From Acidobacteriota bacterium (GTDB taxonomy: Bacteria > Acidobacteriota > Holophagae > Acanthopleuribacterales > Acanthopleuribacteraceae), in the NCBI GenBank assembly GCA_020439745.1, contig JAGQSC010000036.1:62001-126000 (forward strand): 64,000 nucleotides of DNA, written 5' to 3'. Every line of letters starts with the position of its first letter. Within the stretch, counting starts at the first letter, position 1. A model generated the notes under the pieces. It saw only the letters and a program-made list of their open reading frames with translations, was not told the origin of the DNA and searched no databases. The translations under genes and the position numbers were made by a program. Positions 17,649 to 26,327 of this stretch are shown piece by piece.

Positions 17649-20270
17649 TCATTGTCTATTGAGCGCTTTGGCGCGCCAAGACCAGGTCACGATGATACCA
17701 AAAATCCACACCTCTATAGCCGACTCCAAGTAGGACAGTATTTGATAATTGGGGTTCATTTGGTCAATCAAGGATGCTTGGACACCGGTCATGGAAGCGG
17801 TCACGGCACTGATGGAGTCGGCGAGACCCGCAAATCCCATAAGCTTCAAGGAAATGCCAATGATCACGCAGGCCAAGGACACTCGGACAAAGGCGAATGA
17901 TTGCCAGCGAGAGACCACTGCCAGGGTGCCAGCCACAACAGCTCCCGGCAGCCAGCCAGTTGTCTGAATATCCTGGGCGCTCCAGAATGCAGTTGCGACG
18001 GCATCTGCCGCCTTTTCGAAGGCAAAACCACTCAAGCCGCCCGCACCCGTTGTGGCCAGTACACTCCAAATGGGGTGATGACGTGCGCTCAAAACTTCAA
18101 CCGAGGTCTTGGCCAGGGTGATGGTCATGGCATACAACATGAAAATGGCGGTAGCTGAAGAGGATAATGCGAACCAAAGTGCCGGCAGCGGCGTTTCCAG
18201 TTGGGCGTGCGTCGTCGCGGCCAAAAGCGCTAACGTCGATCCAACAATCAACCCTGAAATGCCCCCAGAAATCGCGGCAAATGCGCTGCACTGCCAAATC
18301 CAGGTGCGGGCGCGGTTGAGTCGCACGCTCGCCAAGGCAAACACAATCGGAACCCATTCTGACGGCGTCCGGCGAAGCGACAAAAAACCTCTTCCGGCAT
18401 CTCGCAAGGTCGCCAAGGCTCGGGTGTACTCAAGTCTACCTCTAATGCTTTGGTCTGCGTATTGACTCAAAACAGAAGAGGTTTCATCGCCGTATTTTTC
18501 GTAAAGCATGAGTAGCGCTTGGCGCTGAGCTGTTCGGTCAGGATCTGAAAGGGCGAGCCTGGCCAGTGGCAGTAACAGGGTTTCGCTTTCAAACCATCTT
18601 GAAGATGAGACTGCATTCAGACGCACGGGAACGCGATCCGAACTCATGGCTTTACTCACCATGTCGACGGCTGAAGCTCCGTGTTCGGCGAGCCATTCCG
18701 GCACCGCCACTGCGCGTGCCAAAGCGGTTTTGATGAGAAACAAGCGCGCCTCATCCGATAAGTGGATTCTAGTGCCACAGCTCAGCACAAGTTCCAAGGC
18801 CTCTTTTGAGAGCAGCATTCCGTTGAAGTTGTAATCATTGAGACCTTGAGACATGATTTTTTGCGCGCGTTTGATGAGCTGGTGTTCATGCGAAAGCCAC
18901 GGAGCGATGCTGGGTACAATCCAGTCGTGTACTAATTCAAAGCTGGACGTACCGCCACTGGTGAGACAGTGCACCAGTCTTGTGTCACAGAGTTCAGCGA
19001 GGATCGTCTCCAGATCGGTTCCCTTGATGTGTGTTTGCTGTTCAATCTGTTGAAGACTCAATCGATTCCTCGTTCGCGCGTCCTGGATCAACGCAAGCAG
19101 AACGGTTTTTACCTGGTCCAGCTGTTGAGAGGGGAACCGCAGTAACACCCGTTGCAAGTACCCGTCCAGAACGCCCTTGACGCCGCCTATTTCTTGCAGC
19201 GAGGCCACATTGAGGATCCCTTCCGGTGTGCGTCGGTTGTACAACTCATCGCATACGATTTGGAGCGCAGGTGGTTCGATGTAATCGTTTTGAATGAGCG
19301 CTTCGATCAACTCGTCCACAAGTCCGGGCTCAAATCCCAAACCCAAGCGCTTCAACGGCTGTTCAATCGCTTGGTGAGCCTGGTCTCGAGTCAGTGGCAT
19401 CAGGCGAAACTCGTGAACGAAGATACTTGGCAATTGCTGTTTGAGTTGATTTAGCTCGGCAAACTTGTCCTCCCTAACCACCAAAAGCCAGTGCACCCGT
19501 TGGCCGTCAGGCAAGCGATTAACCTGGTCCATGAGCGATGTCAGCCGATCTAATGCCAATTTCTCAGTGGGGTGCAACCACAATTCGAACTGATCTACAG
19601 CAATCACAACAGCACCCTTACTTTGAGACATTGCCAAACGCAGGTTTTGAAATGGTTCGCCTTCAACGGCAGAAAGAAGACGAGTAAACTCATTGGGATG
19701 GTCCACTAAGGACGTGATATGACCCATGCTCTTGAGATGGGGCAACAAACCGGCTGAGACGAGTGAACTCTTTCCGACACCAGATCGACCGTAAAGAACC
19801 ATGCTCTGCTCGTTGAGAATGCGTGGCAAAAGCGCTTGTATTTCCTGTTCCCGGCCAAAGAAGAGATCGCGCTCTCGGTCCGTATAGGTTGCCAGGAATC
19901 TGAATGGTCGACGTGTGCCATGGTTTTGCCAGGGTAGCTCGGTACTGCTGTTGAGACGTTCCGTTTCGGCGATGAACATATACCCGCGTTTGGGTAGTGT
20001 TTTAATGTATTTGGGGTCGTCAGCTCGGTCACCCAAGACTCGGCGTATATCTTTGATGGACTGGGTGATCGCTGAATCGGTGACAAACACATCCCGCCAT
20101 AATGTTTCGAACATGTCATCCTTGGTGACGAGCTCATGTGCATGCTCAATCAAATACGCAAGTACGTCGAAGTACTTCGGATTTAGTGAAATAGCCTCGC
20201 CACCACGGCACAGCGATTTGTTGCGTGTGTCCAACACGAAATCGTCAAACCGATACCCTTGTTCAGGCAT
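17649..20270 (-). CDS. Winged-helix (OmpR/CadC type) STAND ATPase membrane regulator
   Basis: The 873-residue protein has three parts. Residues 1-103 are an OmpR/PhoB-type winged helix ([10 protein letters not shown]... [19 protein letters not shown]... [14 protein letters not shown]). Residues 125-450 are an nSTAND-like ATPase with Walker [10 protein letters not shown] at 161-169 and a Walker B-like VIAVDQFE. The C-terminal 220 residues have about five or six membrane spans. There is no receiver domain. Such proteins, frequent in Acidobacteriota, are thought to couple signal binding at or in the membrane to DNA binding and ATP-dependent oligomerisation. A perfect tandem 11-bp repeat overlaps its start codon and may be its own binding site. 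No target gene is obvious nearby. Confidence 0.88.
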   Translation of the reverse strand: MPEQGYRFDDFVLDTRNKSLCRGGEAISLNPKYFDVLAYLIEHAHELVTKDDMFETLWRDVFVTDSAITQSIKDIRRVLGDRADDPKYIKTLPKRGYMFIAETERLNSSTELPWQNHGTRRPFRFLATYTDRERDLFFGREQEIQALLPRILNEQSMVLYGRSGVGKSSLVSAGLLPHLKSMGHITSLVDHPNEFTRLLSAVEGEPFQNLRLAMSQSKGAVVIAVDQFELWLHPTEKLALDRLTSLMDQVNRLPDGQRVHWLLVVREDKFAELNQLKQQLPSIFVHEFRLMPLTRDQAHQAIEQPLKRLGLGFEPGLVDELIEALIQNDYIEPPALQIVCDELYNRRTPEGILNVASLQEIGGVKGVLDGYLQRVLLRFPSQQLDQVKTVLLALIQDARTRNRLSLQQIEQQTHIKGTDLETILAELCDTRLVHCLTSGGTSSFELVHDWIVPSIAPWLSHEHQLIKRAQKIMSQGLNDYNFNGMLLSKEALELVLSCGTRIHLSDEARLFLIKTALARAVAVPEWLAEHGASAVDMVSKAMSSDRVPVRLNAVSSSRWFESETLLLPLARLALSDPDRTAQRQALLMLYEKYGDETSSVLSQYADQSIRGRLEYTRALATLRDAGRGFLSLRRTPSEWVPIVFALASVRLNRARTWIWQCSAFAAISGGISGLIVGSTLALLAATTHAQLETPLPALWFALSSSATAIFMLYAMTITLAKTSVEVLSARHHPIWSVLATTGAGGLSGFAFEKAADAVATAFWSAQDIQTTGWLPGAVVAGTLAVVSRWQSFAFVRVSLACVIIGISLKLMGFAGLADSISAVTASMTGVQASLIDQMNPNYQILSYLESAIEVWIFGIIVTWSWRAKALNRQ

Positions 20271-20291
20271 TTCTCACCGTTTTCTCACCGT
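20270..20291 (-). repeat. Perfect tandem 11-bp direct repeat at the regulator start, possible autoregulatory site
   Basis: ACGGTGAGAAA occurs twice head to tail on the minus strand, the second copy ending on the A of the ATG. OmpR/PhoB-type winged helices bind direct repeats spaced by one helical turn, about 11 bp. The second copy also contains GGTGAG, the only ribosome-site-like sequence, so occupancy would block both transcription and translation. Confidence 0.5.
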
Positions 20292-20356
20292 ACGCTCATG
20301 GATTGCCATATCAGTTGGGCCACCATATCACAACCACAAAGCACGGAGCGTGAAGC

Positions 20357-21064
20357 ATGAGGTTGGAGCACATCGCAGTGATTATGGATGGAAATGGTCG
20401 ATGGGCGCAACGCCAGGGGCTGTCGAGAAGCGAAGGCCATGTTGCCGGCATTGAGGCTTTGAAACGAGCGGTTGATGTGATTTATCAAAAGAACATTCCC
20501 TACCTGACCGTGTATGCATTTTCCACCGACAATTGGAAACGTCCGCAGGCTGAAGTGTCGACGCTGATGCATTTGATGAAGAACTACCTCCAGCACGAGA
20601 CTGATTCCTGTGTGCAGAAAGGGGTTCGTATCAATGTCATTGGGCGGCGCGACCGATTGGCACCTGATATTAGGCATGAGATCGAAAAGTCCGAACAGGC
20701 TACGGCGGCTGGTCATCGGCTCCTGTTTCGGTTTGCCGTGGATTACGGGGCGCGCGATGTCATCGAGCGGGCAGCCAAACTGAGTAAGCGATTGGCCTGC
20801 AAACCTTTTCGCGCCCTGATTGAACGGGCCAGTCACTCGGTTGCGGGGGTTCCAGACGTGGATCTGATGATACGAACAGGTGGCGAGAAGCGGCTTAGCG
20901 ACTTTCTTTTGTGGGAAAACGCCTATGCTGAGCTGTACTTCTTGGATGGTATGTGGCCTGATTTTGGCGCCCAAGATGTGGATCAGGCACTCGACTGGTA
21001 TTCTCAGCGTAAACGCAGATTTGGCGGGTTACTGACGGACCATGTGGCGGTAAATTCGGCTTGA
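20357..21064 (+). CDS. uppS: Isoprenyl transferase (undecaprenyl diphosphate synthase family)
   Basis: This cis-prenyltransferase adds isopentenyl diphosphate units to farnesyl diphosphate to make the C55 lipid carrier for peptidoglycan. The 235-residue product starts HIAVIMDGNGRWAQRQG (catalytic Asp in DGNGRW) and contains YLTVYAFSTDNWKRP. Near the C-terminus RTGGEKRLSDFLLWENAYAELYF is the conserved substrate-binding segment. An SD-like GGAG lies 8 bp before the ATG. Unusually, it is not followed by cdsA. Its 3' end overlaps the convergent beta-lactamase-like gene by 36 bp. Confidence 0.96.
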   Translation: MRLEHIAVIMDGNGRWAQRQGLSRSEGHVAGIEALKRAVDVIYQKNIPYLTVYAFSTDNWKRPQAEVSTLMHLMKNYLQHETDSCVQKGVRINVIGRRDRLAPDIRHEIEKSEQATAAGHRLLFRFAVDYGARDVIERAAKLSKRLACKPFRALIERASHSVAGVPDVDLMIRTGGEKRLSDFLLWENAYAELYFLDGMWPDFGAQDVDQALDWYSQRKRRFGGLLTDHVAVNSA

Positions 21065-21880
21065 TATTTGCCGAGCAGCCTGGATTGCCAGTTCTCTGTT
21101 TGACCCAAAGTCTGAGGTAAAGATCACCAACACATAGGCACTTCCGTCGGGCAATTCGATGTATGCTGCATCGTGTTGAACGGTGGAAATAGACCCAGTT
21201 TTGTTGGCAATGACAACGCCAGCATCTTCAGGGATTCCGGCTGGGATCATGTCGCGATAATGCTGTTGCGCGAGAATCCTAAGCATCGCCTGCTTGCTTC
21301 CTTCGGAGAAACGAGTCGATCGGGCGCAGGCCTCCATCACGCGCATCATATCTGCTGCATGGCACTCATTGTTCAAATGAAGCTCATAAGCTTTGATATC
21401 GAACACCCCGCGCCGAACCTTGATATCTGTGCATCCGATCTCGGTCATCAAAGCCATAATTTCCTTGGGGTCGGCAATCTCGATCAATAGGTTGGTTGCC
21501 AAATTACTCGAATAGATGATCATGGGCCCAATCAATTCAACCAAAGGCACATCATGGCCCAACTTCTCAAACATGGGATCGTCTGGATCATCGTCCAGGG
21601 TAAACGTGGATCCATCCACAATGCTGGTGAATTGATTGCGAACCCTTACAGTTTGCTGCAGATCCAATTCTCCCAGCTCAGCCTTATGGAACAGGGTCAT
21701 CATCACCGGCACCTTCATGGTGGATGCAGCATGCATGATGCGGTTCTCGTCGATAAGCAGGGTTTCGCCACTCTGCAGATCTTTGAAAGCCACGGAAATA
21801 TGGGCAGGTTGTTTGTCTATAATGGCGCGAATCTCGGAAGTTAGGTCCCCTATGATGACCATACTTACAAATATCAACAT
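21029..21880 (-). CDS. Class A beta-lactamase-like serine hydrolase
   Basis: The 283-residue protein has all class A motifs in the right order: STMK (Ser70 and Lys73 equivalents) around residue 54, SSN (the SDN-loop equivalent) around 127, ELHLN (Glu166-x-x-Leu-Asn in the omega loop) and KTG near 228. A true beta-lactamase is therefore possible, though related enzymes act on other esters or amides. Oddly, the N-terminus (MLIFVSMVIIGDLTSE) is too short and lacks the positive charge of a normal signal peptide, so export is unclear. ATG 21862 is an alternative start. It starts back to back with the plsC frame and overlaps uppS at the 3' end. Confidence 0.85.
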   Translation of the reverse strand: MLIFVSMVIIGDLTSEIRAIIDKQPAHISVAFKDLQSGETLLIDENRIMHAASTMKVPVMMTLFHKAELGELDLQQTVRVRNQFTSIVDGSTFTLDDDPDDPMFEKLGHDVPLVELIGPMIIYSSNLATNLLIEIADPKEIMALMTEIGCTDIKVRRGVFDIKAYELHLNNECHAADMMRVMEACARSTRFSEGSKQAMLRILAQQHYRDMIPAGIPEDAGVVIANKTGSISTVQHDAAYIELPDGSAYVLVIFTSDFGSNRELAIQAARQISSRIYRHMVRQ

Positions 21881-21925
21881 ATGTGCTCCATACCACCAAT
21901 CTTATCAGGCTCAGGTCGGTCGCCA

Positions 21926-22537
21926 ATGACCCTAACATTTTATCGCCTGCTGGCCTGGCTCACGCGCGCTACTTTGGGCCGATACTTGATGATCACGACC
22001 AGAGGGGCAGAGCACATTCCCGCTGACGCGCCCTTTATCCTCGCCTCCAATCATAAGTCGACGCTGGATCCCATTTTGTTGGTGGCCTATACCATCGCGA
22101 AGACTCAATTACCGGTAGCGCCCGCAGCGACGCAAGGGTTGTTTGTGGGTCCATTGGGGTGGTTTCTTCGTGGGTTGGGTGCCGTTGATATTGATCGGGT
22201 CAATAATCGCAACATTGCTTCAGTCAGGCAGCTCCTGAGGGCTTTGAAACAGCGGCCCATTCTTATCTTCCCGGAAGGGGGTATCCATGCGGAAGAGGGA
22301 TTGCGGGAGGCCAAGGAAGGTGTGGGCTTCTTGGCGCAACACGCCGCAGTACCCGTTATTCCGGTAGCTGTGGTAGGCACCGACCAATCATTACCTTCGG
22401 GTGGTCGGTGGATACGAAGGACCCGTGTGACCCTAATCTTTGGCAAACCCTGTACTTATGAGACCTCGCGCGACTATCAAGGAACGGCCGATGCCATCAT
22501 GAAAGAAATCAACCAGCTTTGCCTTGCGTCTGACTAG
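21926..22537 (+). CDS. plsC: 1-acyl-sn-glycerol-3-phosphate acyltransferase family protein
   Basis: PlsC-type enzymes acylate lysophosphatidic acid to phosphatidic acid at the inner membrane. The 203-residue product has a hydrophobic N-terminus, the catalytic NHKSTLD (an H-x4-D motif), then VDIDRVNN, FPEGGIHAEEG (phosphate-binding block III) and VPVIPVAVVGTD (block IV). I prefer ATG 21926 (MTLTFYRLLAW), which gives the normal family start; an upstream ATG at 21881 would add 15 residues unlike the family. The stop overlaps the convergent thioredoxin gene by 4 bp. Confidence 0.92.
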   Translation: MTLTFYRLLAWLTRATLGRYLMITTRGAEHIPADAPFILASNHKSTLDPILLVAYTIAKTQLPVAPAATQGLFVGPLGWFLRGLGAVDIDRVNNRNIASVRQLLRALKQRPILIFPEGGIHAEEGLREAKEGVGFLAQHAAVPVIPVAVVGTDQSLPSGGRWIRRTRVTLIFGKPCTYETSRDYQGTADAIMKEINQLCLASD

Positions 22538-23280
22538 TAAGATTGCATCAGTTCAGCAACCGTCATCCAGACCTGATCTTGTTGACGTCTAACTTGCCAC
22601 CCACGCATGATGCGACCGCCCAGCATCATGGCACGTATGTCTTCCAAACTGAGTGGTCCGGTTTCGCCTTGAGGCGAAGTGACGTACCAAACCTGCTCCA
22701 GTCGTGGGTCAGAGGCATAGGCATCTTTGCGCGCTGTGTGGTGGGCTTCCAGATCCACTGCGGTCCTGCGTTCGCGGCGTCCGGCCACAGCAAAACCCAC
22801 AATACCCAACACAAATAAGACCAGACAGACCACGGCAATAGCTGGCAGGATACGAAAACCTCCACCACCTGAAGCTGCATTGGCGCTCAACGCGCTGAAG
22901 GACTTGCCGCCCAACGCCTTCTCCAAGTCTCCCAGTACCTTACGCGCGCCGCCCTGGCTGATGAGATTGCCGTCTTCATCGAATAATTTGAGGTGGGGGA
23001 TCGAGTTGATGCCGTATTGCTGCGTGACGGGCGTGTTCCAATTGACGATATCCACTTTCTTAATGACCAGTTGCGATGCATACTCACTGCCGATGGATTT
23101 GAGATGCGGTTCTAGTTGGCGGCATGGTCCGCACCAATCGGCATAAAAATCAAACAGAACCAGGCGTCCCGGCTCCAAGTGATCGGTCAAATCCACGCGA
23201 TCGGCGTGTGTGACCACTTCAAATCCGCTGCCCCAAACCAGGGACGACGATGCGATTGCAATGAGTATTAGTTTCTTCAT
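22534..23280 (-). CDS. Thioredoxin-fold protein with C-terminal GYF_2-like domain
   Basis: A 248-residue protein from ATG 23280, preceded by GAGGGG. A signal peptide or anchor (MKKLILIAIASSSLVWGSG) leads to a thioredoxin domain (about 25-125) with FYADWCGPCRQLEPHL, the CGPC redox pair, and the cis-Pro in INSIPHLKLF. A membrane helix follows (about 150-170, ILPAIAVVCLVLFVLGIVGF). The last 55 residues, WYVTSPQGETGPLSLEDIRAM, match the GYF_2 fold, a peptide-binding module. The thioredoxin domain is probably periplasmic, with the GYF-like tail on the opposite side of the membrane. The partner is unknown. Confidence 0.88.
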   Translation of the reverse strand: MKKLILIAIASSSLVWGSGFEVVTHADRVDLTDHLEPGRLVLFDFYADWCGPCRQLEPHLKSIGSEYASQLVIKKVDIVNWNTPVTQQYGINSIPHLKLFDEDGNLISQGGARKVLGDLEKALGGKSFSALSANAASGGGGFRILPAIAVVCLVLFVLGIVGFAVAGRRERRTAVDLEAHHTARKDAYASDPRLEQVWYVTSPQGETGPLSLEDIRAMMLGGRIMRGWQVRRQQDQVWMTVAELMQSY

Positions 23281-23346
23281 GACCCCTCTTTTCACGTAGT
23301 CTTTATCTTTAGTACCACAGATTTCTCGTTAAGACACGCACAAGTG

Positions 23347-24204
23347 CTATGCCGCTCGCAATGTGAGGCTATTCAATCTGCGAATACGTTCGCGGGTGGG
23401 TGGGTGCGAGTCGTGCGGCGTAGGTGTTGATCGGCGCATGTAAGGCGCAAAGATGCGTGCCCAGATGCTGGTGTCTTGTCGTTCAATTTTAGCAAGGGCG
23501 GATGCTAGCCCCATGGGATCTCCTGTCAAGTAGGCTGCGTCCATGTCCGCACGGAACTCACGTGTCCGCGAAAACGCCATCTGCAGTAATTGACTGAAAT
23601 GCGGTGCCGCAATCAACAATGCGATGGCCAGCAGCGAAATGGAGGCCTCACCCGACCACAGAAAGGGGATGTTGAGGAAGAGTAGGATGTAGCCCATCAT
23701 TGACAGCGAATGTGTCAATCGCGAGGTTAGGCCCACCAAAAACATGGCCCGGGTATCGTTGTTGGCGATGTGGCTCACTTCGTGAGCGAGCACGCCCATC
23801 AGTTCTCGTTGATGCATCTGGTTCAATAATCCATGAGTCATGGCAATGGCAGCGCGATTTCGGTCACCTACGGTGAAAGCATTGGCCTGGCCGTTGGGAA
23901 TCAAGAACAACGCGGGCATTCGCTCCAGACCTGCCCTTTGGGCCAGATGCTGGACCATTTGGTAGAGGGCTGGTGCTTCGTGAGGTTGAATATGCCGTGC
24001 ACGGAACATGCGCAACACACTGAATGGGTCGAGCTTTGAAGCAAACAACATCATCACAACGACAGCAGAGCCAATCCACCACACCAGATCAGAGCCAAAC
24101 AGCAGCCATCCCACGCCGACCAACAGAGCCAGCATGGCACCAATCTGGACCAGCGAATGAATGTTGTTGAGGAACCGGTGTTCCCTATAGTGCTCGCGAT
24201 TCAT
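23347..24204 (-). CDS. htpX: Zinc metalloprotease HtpX (M48B)
   Basis: HtpX is an inner-membrane protease that degrades misfolded membrane proteins. The 285-residue product from ATG 24204 (GGGAG site upstream) has two N-terminal membrane helices, the zinc motif AHEVSHIANND and the third-ligand region FSRTREFRADMDAA, with another hydrophobic pair between them. The segment FLIPNGQANAFTVGDRNRAAIA before the active site is also conserved in M48. It lies alone on the minus strand and borders the accessory region starting at 24205. Confidence 0.93.
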   Translation of the reverse strand: MNREHYREHRFLNNIHSLVQIGAMLALLVGVGWLLFGSDLVWWIGSAVVVMMLFASKLDPFSVLRMFRARHIQPHEAPALYQMVQHLAQRAGLERMPALFLIPNGQANAFTVGDRNRAAIAMTHGLLNQMHQRELMGVLAHEVSHIANNDTRAMFLVGLTSRLTHSLSMMGYILLFLNIPFLWSGEASISLLAIALLIAAPHFSQLLQMAFSRTREFRADMDAAYLTGDPMGLASALAKIERQDTSIWARIFAPYMRRSTPTPHDSHPPTRERIRRLNSLTLRAA

Positions 24205-24492
24205 GGGCACTCCCTTCTTCCCCCTTTTATACGCACAAAGCACAGTTTTTATTCATCCCCAGCGGATCCGAACATTTGTTGGCCTTCAGAACGGGTTGGA
24301 ACACTGAGCCAAACGCGCCGGAGCCAAGAATAGAAGCAATCGGAAACGATTTCCGTCTAACGTTCATTGTTATTGCGTGTCGATTTAAAGCGTTCAAAGA
24401 AGTCTGAAGAGCGTGCGATTGGTGCTCTCCGTTTCATACTTTCGCGGCGACACATTTGAGTGTATCGTGTGGAAATGTGTGGCAGAAAAAAC
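24205..24492. other. Non-coding stretch between htpX and the cassette-like region
   Basis: No reading frame here looks like a gene. A short perfect hairpin (CGGAAA, loop CGA, TTTCCG) sits at 24341-24355 but has no T-run after it. This is where gene density drops and the small plus-strand accessory genes begin; it could hold the promoter for them, but I see no convincing -35/-10 pair. Confidence 0.4.
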
Positions 24493-24549
24493 CGCCAACA
24501 ATACGCGCCAGTGGCCAGCTTCGCCGGTTGCTAAGCTCAAACGTTAGCT
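24493..24549 (+). other. attC-like recombination site, candidate 1
   Basis: The segment begins CGCCAAC and ends GTTAGCT, near-matches to the integron R'' (RYYYAAC) and R' (GTTRRRY) core sites, over 57 bp, the lower end of attC sizes. Inside, GGCCAGC and GCCGGTT can pair around a TTC loop (one mismatch), continuing into TG and CA pairs. A start codon follows 15 bp later, as in cassettes. Both core sites deviate from consensus by one base. Confidence 0.3.
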
Positions 24550-24564
24550 TGCTTTGAGAGAACC

Positions 24565-24993
24565 ATGATCGAGGAAATAGCCAAGAACCTGACACTCATA
24601 AGTGTCTTCGATACGCTCCGTCCGTACGGTCTGGAGCACGTCAATCATTGGAAGCAGGGCGAGTTCCACCACGATTTCGTGGTGCGCATTACCAACCCAC
24701 CACCGGAACTCGAAAGCGATGTGCTTGTCATTAGCACGAACTGCAATGGCGGGGTTAAGGAGGTACTCTGTCTCGCAGGCGTACCTGAGCGCTGGGCTTT
24801 GTGGAATTATCGGTGCCCAGAAAATCCGGATTTTGAAGGGGAGCTTCCCACAATTATTGGCTATGCTCGTTCCGTGCACTGGTTCGATCCATGTGAACTT
24901 CTCAAGCCTGGTACTAGGAGCGAATATGGGGAGGAGTTCCGTAGGCGGCAAAGAGGAGGCGGTTGGGTTCCAATCAACTCAAATGAAGAGTGA
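24565..24993 (+). CDS. Hypothetical protein in cassette-like region
   Basis: I do not recognise the family. The 142-residue acidic, soluble protein has no signal peptide or membrane span. Visible features are a His/Trp-rich segment (residues 26-37), VLVISTNCNGGVKEVLCLAGVP in the middle, a conserved-looking ELPTIIGYARSVHWFDPCELL and a basic EEFRRRQRGGGW near the end. GAGAG upstream is a possible ribosome site. Size, orientation and the neighbouring attC-like sequence fit a gene-cassette ORF; immunity-type proteins often look like this, but no evidence singles that out. Confidence 0.6.
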   Translation: MIEEIAKNLTLISVFDTLRPYGLEHVNHWKQGEFHHDFVVRITNPPPELESDVLVISTNCNGGVKEVLCLAGVPERWALWNYRCPENPDFEGELPTIIGYARSVHWFDPCELLKPGTRSEYGEEFRRRQRGGGWVPINSNEE

Positions 24994-25196
24994 GGCAGCA
25001 ATCCAAAATATAGCCCTTCGCTTCGCTCCCTGGCACCTCTGCAAGCAGACCCTTTGCTTGGCGTTTTATGCCACGGTGATCGCGTGCTGAGAACTGTTCA
25101 AGATGAGTTACTAATCGCCAATGCTAATATCACGTCACAGCGGAACCGGGCAACGGCCATACGTCCGTCAGATTCTAGACGTGAGGCATACTTCAG

Positions 25197-25619
25197 ATGC
25201 CCAGCTTAACCGGCATTTATGAGTTCGCCCCGGCCCTTGGAACCGACGGGAATCGGGTTCGCAGGGATGGTTCAACCACCGATTGGTGGCTCATCATACG
25301 ATGCGACCGGGATGTGGGTAAGTATCTGCGCCACCTCTACAAACTAGAGTCACCTGCGACATCCGAGATCAGCGAACCGCTTTGGGGTGCGCATGTTTCG
25401 ATCGTCCAAGATGAAAGGCCGCCAAACATCGAGCACTGGAAGGACCGGGAAGGGGCCGAAGTGGTGCTTGAGTACGATCAGGAACCCCAAGAGACCGATG
25501 GGTACATCTACCTTCCTGTGCACTGCCCGGAGGCCCTGGATTACCGGGAGTTGCTCGGTCTACCGAGGCGGCCCAAATGGCCCTTGCATCTAACGATTGG
25601 GAACCGCAAGAATGCTTGA
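25197..25619 (+). CDS. Putative 2H-phosphoesterase-like small protein
   Basis: The 140-residue protein has two H-x-S/T-x motifs, HVSI at 66-69 and HLTI at 131-134, each at the end of a predicted beta strand and 65 residues apart. That is the signature of the 2H phosphoesterase fold (RNA ligase/cyclic phosphodiesterase superfamily), whose members open cyclic phosphates or repair RNA ends. The second motif lies unusually close to the C-terminus, so a circularly shifted or reduced fold is possible. No other catalytic motif is visible. It stands in the plus-strand accessory region, with an attC-like segment beginning 7 bp after its stop. A role in RNA repair or defence is only a suggestion. Confidence 0.55.
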   Translation: MPSLTGIYEFAPALGTDGNRVRRDGSTTDWWLIIRCDRDVGKYLRHLYKLESPATSEISEPLWGAHVSIVQDERPPNIEHWKDREGAEVVLEYDQEPQETDGYIYLPVHCPEALDYRELLGLPRRPKWPLHLTIGNRKNA

Positions 25620-25625
25620 TATGTT

Positions 25626-25720
25626 GCTTAACTGGACATCGGCACGCTTCGCGCTTCGTTGCCCATTGGCTTGTCGTAGGGCGACAACTGGCTTGCACGG
25701 ATACCGTGTAAGCGTTAAAA
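25626..25720 (+). other. attC-like recombination site, candidate 2
   Basis: The segment starts GCTTAAC, an exact RYYYAAC R'' match, 7 bp after a stop codon, and ends GTTAAAA, one base off GTTRRRY, 8 bp before the likely GTG start of higB. The 95-bp length is in the attC range. Inside, TTGTCG and CGACAA form a hairpin around TAGGG, and the outer arms share an interrupted complementarity. Position between two same-strand accessory genes is as expected for a cassette junction. Confidence 0.35.
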
Positions 25721-25727
25721 TGTGTGC

Positions 25728-26021
25728 GTGATTGAATCTTTTGGTGATCGAACGACATCAGATTTGTTTCATGGTATTGCAAGCAGTCGGGTTCGAAGAT
25801 TGCCACCGCAGATACGCACCTCGGCTCTGTATAAACTTGACTGCATTAATGCCGCTAGAGCTCTTGAAGATTTAAGATCTCCACCAGGTAACCGGCTAGA
25901 GGCTTTAAAAGGCAATTACCATGGTTTCCACAGTATCCGCATTAACCAACAATGGCGCATCATCTTTCGTTGGGAAGATTCGAGCGCGTACGATGTACAA
26001 ATAATTGATTACCATGCCTGA
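25728..26021 (+). CDS. higB: HigB-type toxin (RelE superfamily)
   Basis: The 97-residue product from GTG 25728 (MIESFGDRTTSDLFHG) matches host-inhibition toxin HigB: the N-terminal strand and helix, LPPQIRTSALYKLDCINAA, then PGNRLEALKGNYHGFHSIRINQQWRIIFRW, the RNase core with the conserved Arg and Trp-Arg-Ile, and a final VQIIDYH. HigB cleaves mRNA on the ribosome. An in-frame GTG at 25722 is less likely. Toxin first, antitoxin second, with 15 bp between them, is the usual hig order. Toxin-antitoxin pairs are common passengers in gene-cassette arrays, where they stabilise the array. Confidence 0.93.
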   Translation: MIESFGDRTTSDLFHGIASSRVRRLPPQIRTSALYKLDCINAARALEDLRSPPGNRLEALKGNYHGFHSIRINQQWRIIFRWEDSSAYDVQIIDYHA

Positions 26022-26036
26022 TCAACGAGGTGACAG

Positions 26037-26327
26037 ATGATTCCAAAAAATCGAATAGCCACACACCCAGGCGTCATCCTGCTAAAGGAATTCTTGGAAC
26101 CTATGGGGCAAACTCAGGTCGCTTTAGCCAAACATCTGGGTATTCCGATTCAACGTATTAATGAAATTGTTAAAGGGAAGCGAGGTGTCTCTCCTCAAAC
26201 AGCCTGGCTATTTGCTGAGGCACTTGATACAACACCCGAGTTTTGGTTAAACCTGCAAAACATCCATGATTTATCGGCTAACCGGCCCGATGTTCACGTG
26301 ACCAGATTTGAAACGAAATCCGCATAA
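26037..26327 (+). CDS. higA: HigA-type antitoxin
   Basis: The 96-residue helix-turn-helix antitoxin neutralises HigB and represses the operon. It begins with the family's THPGVILLKEFLEPMGQTQ; the helix-turn-helix spans QVALAKHLGIPIQRINEIVKGKRG, and the C-terminal TAWLFAEALDTTPEFWLNLQN is the conserved XRE-HigA tail. The start ATG has GAGG about 10 bp upstream, just after the higB stop. No operator is obvious upstream, though an attC-like segment occupies that position. Confidence 0.95.
   Translation: MIPKNRIATHPGVILLKEFLEPMGQTQVALAKHLGIPIQRINEIVKGKRGVSPQTAWLFAEALDTTPEFWLNLQNIHDLSANRPDVHVTRFETKSA

Noticed and set aside
20285-20974. A long reverse frame over uppS
   Set aside because: It is opposite a clear isoprenyl transferase and shows no motifs, so it is a shadow.
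24341-24355. A small hairpin (CGGAAA, CGA, TTTCCG) as a terminator
   Set aside because: No T-run follows on either strand.
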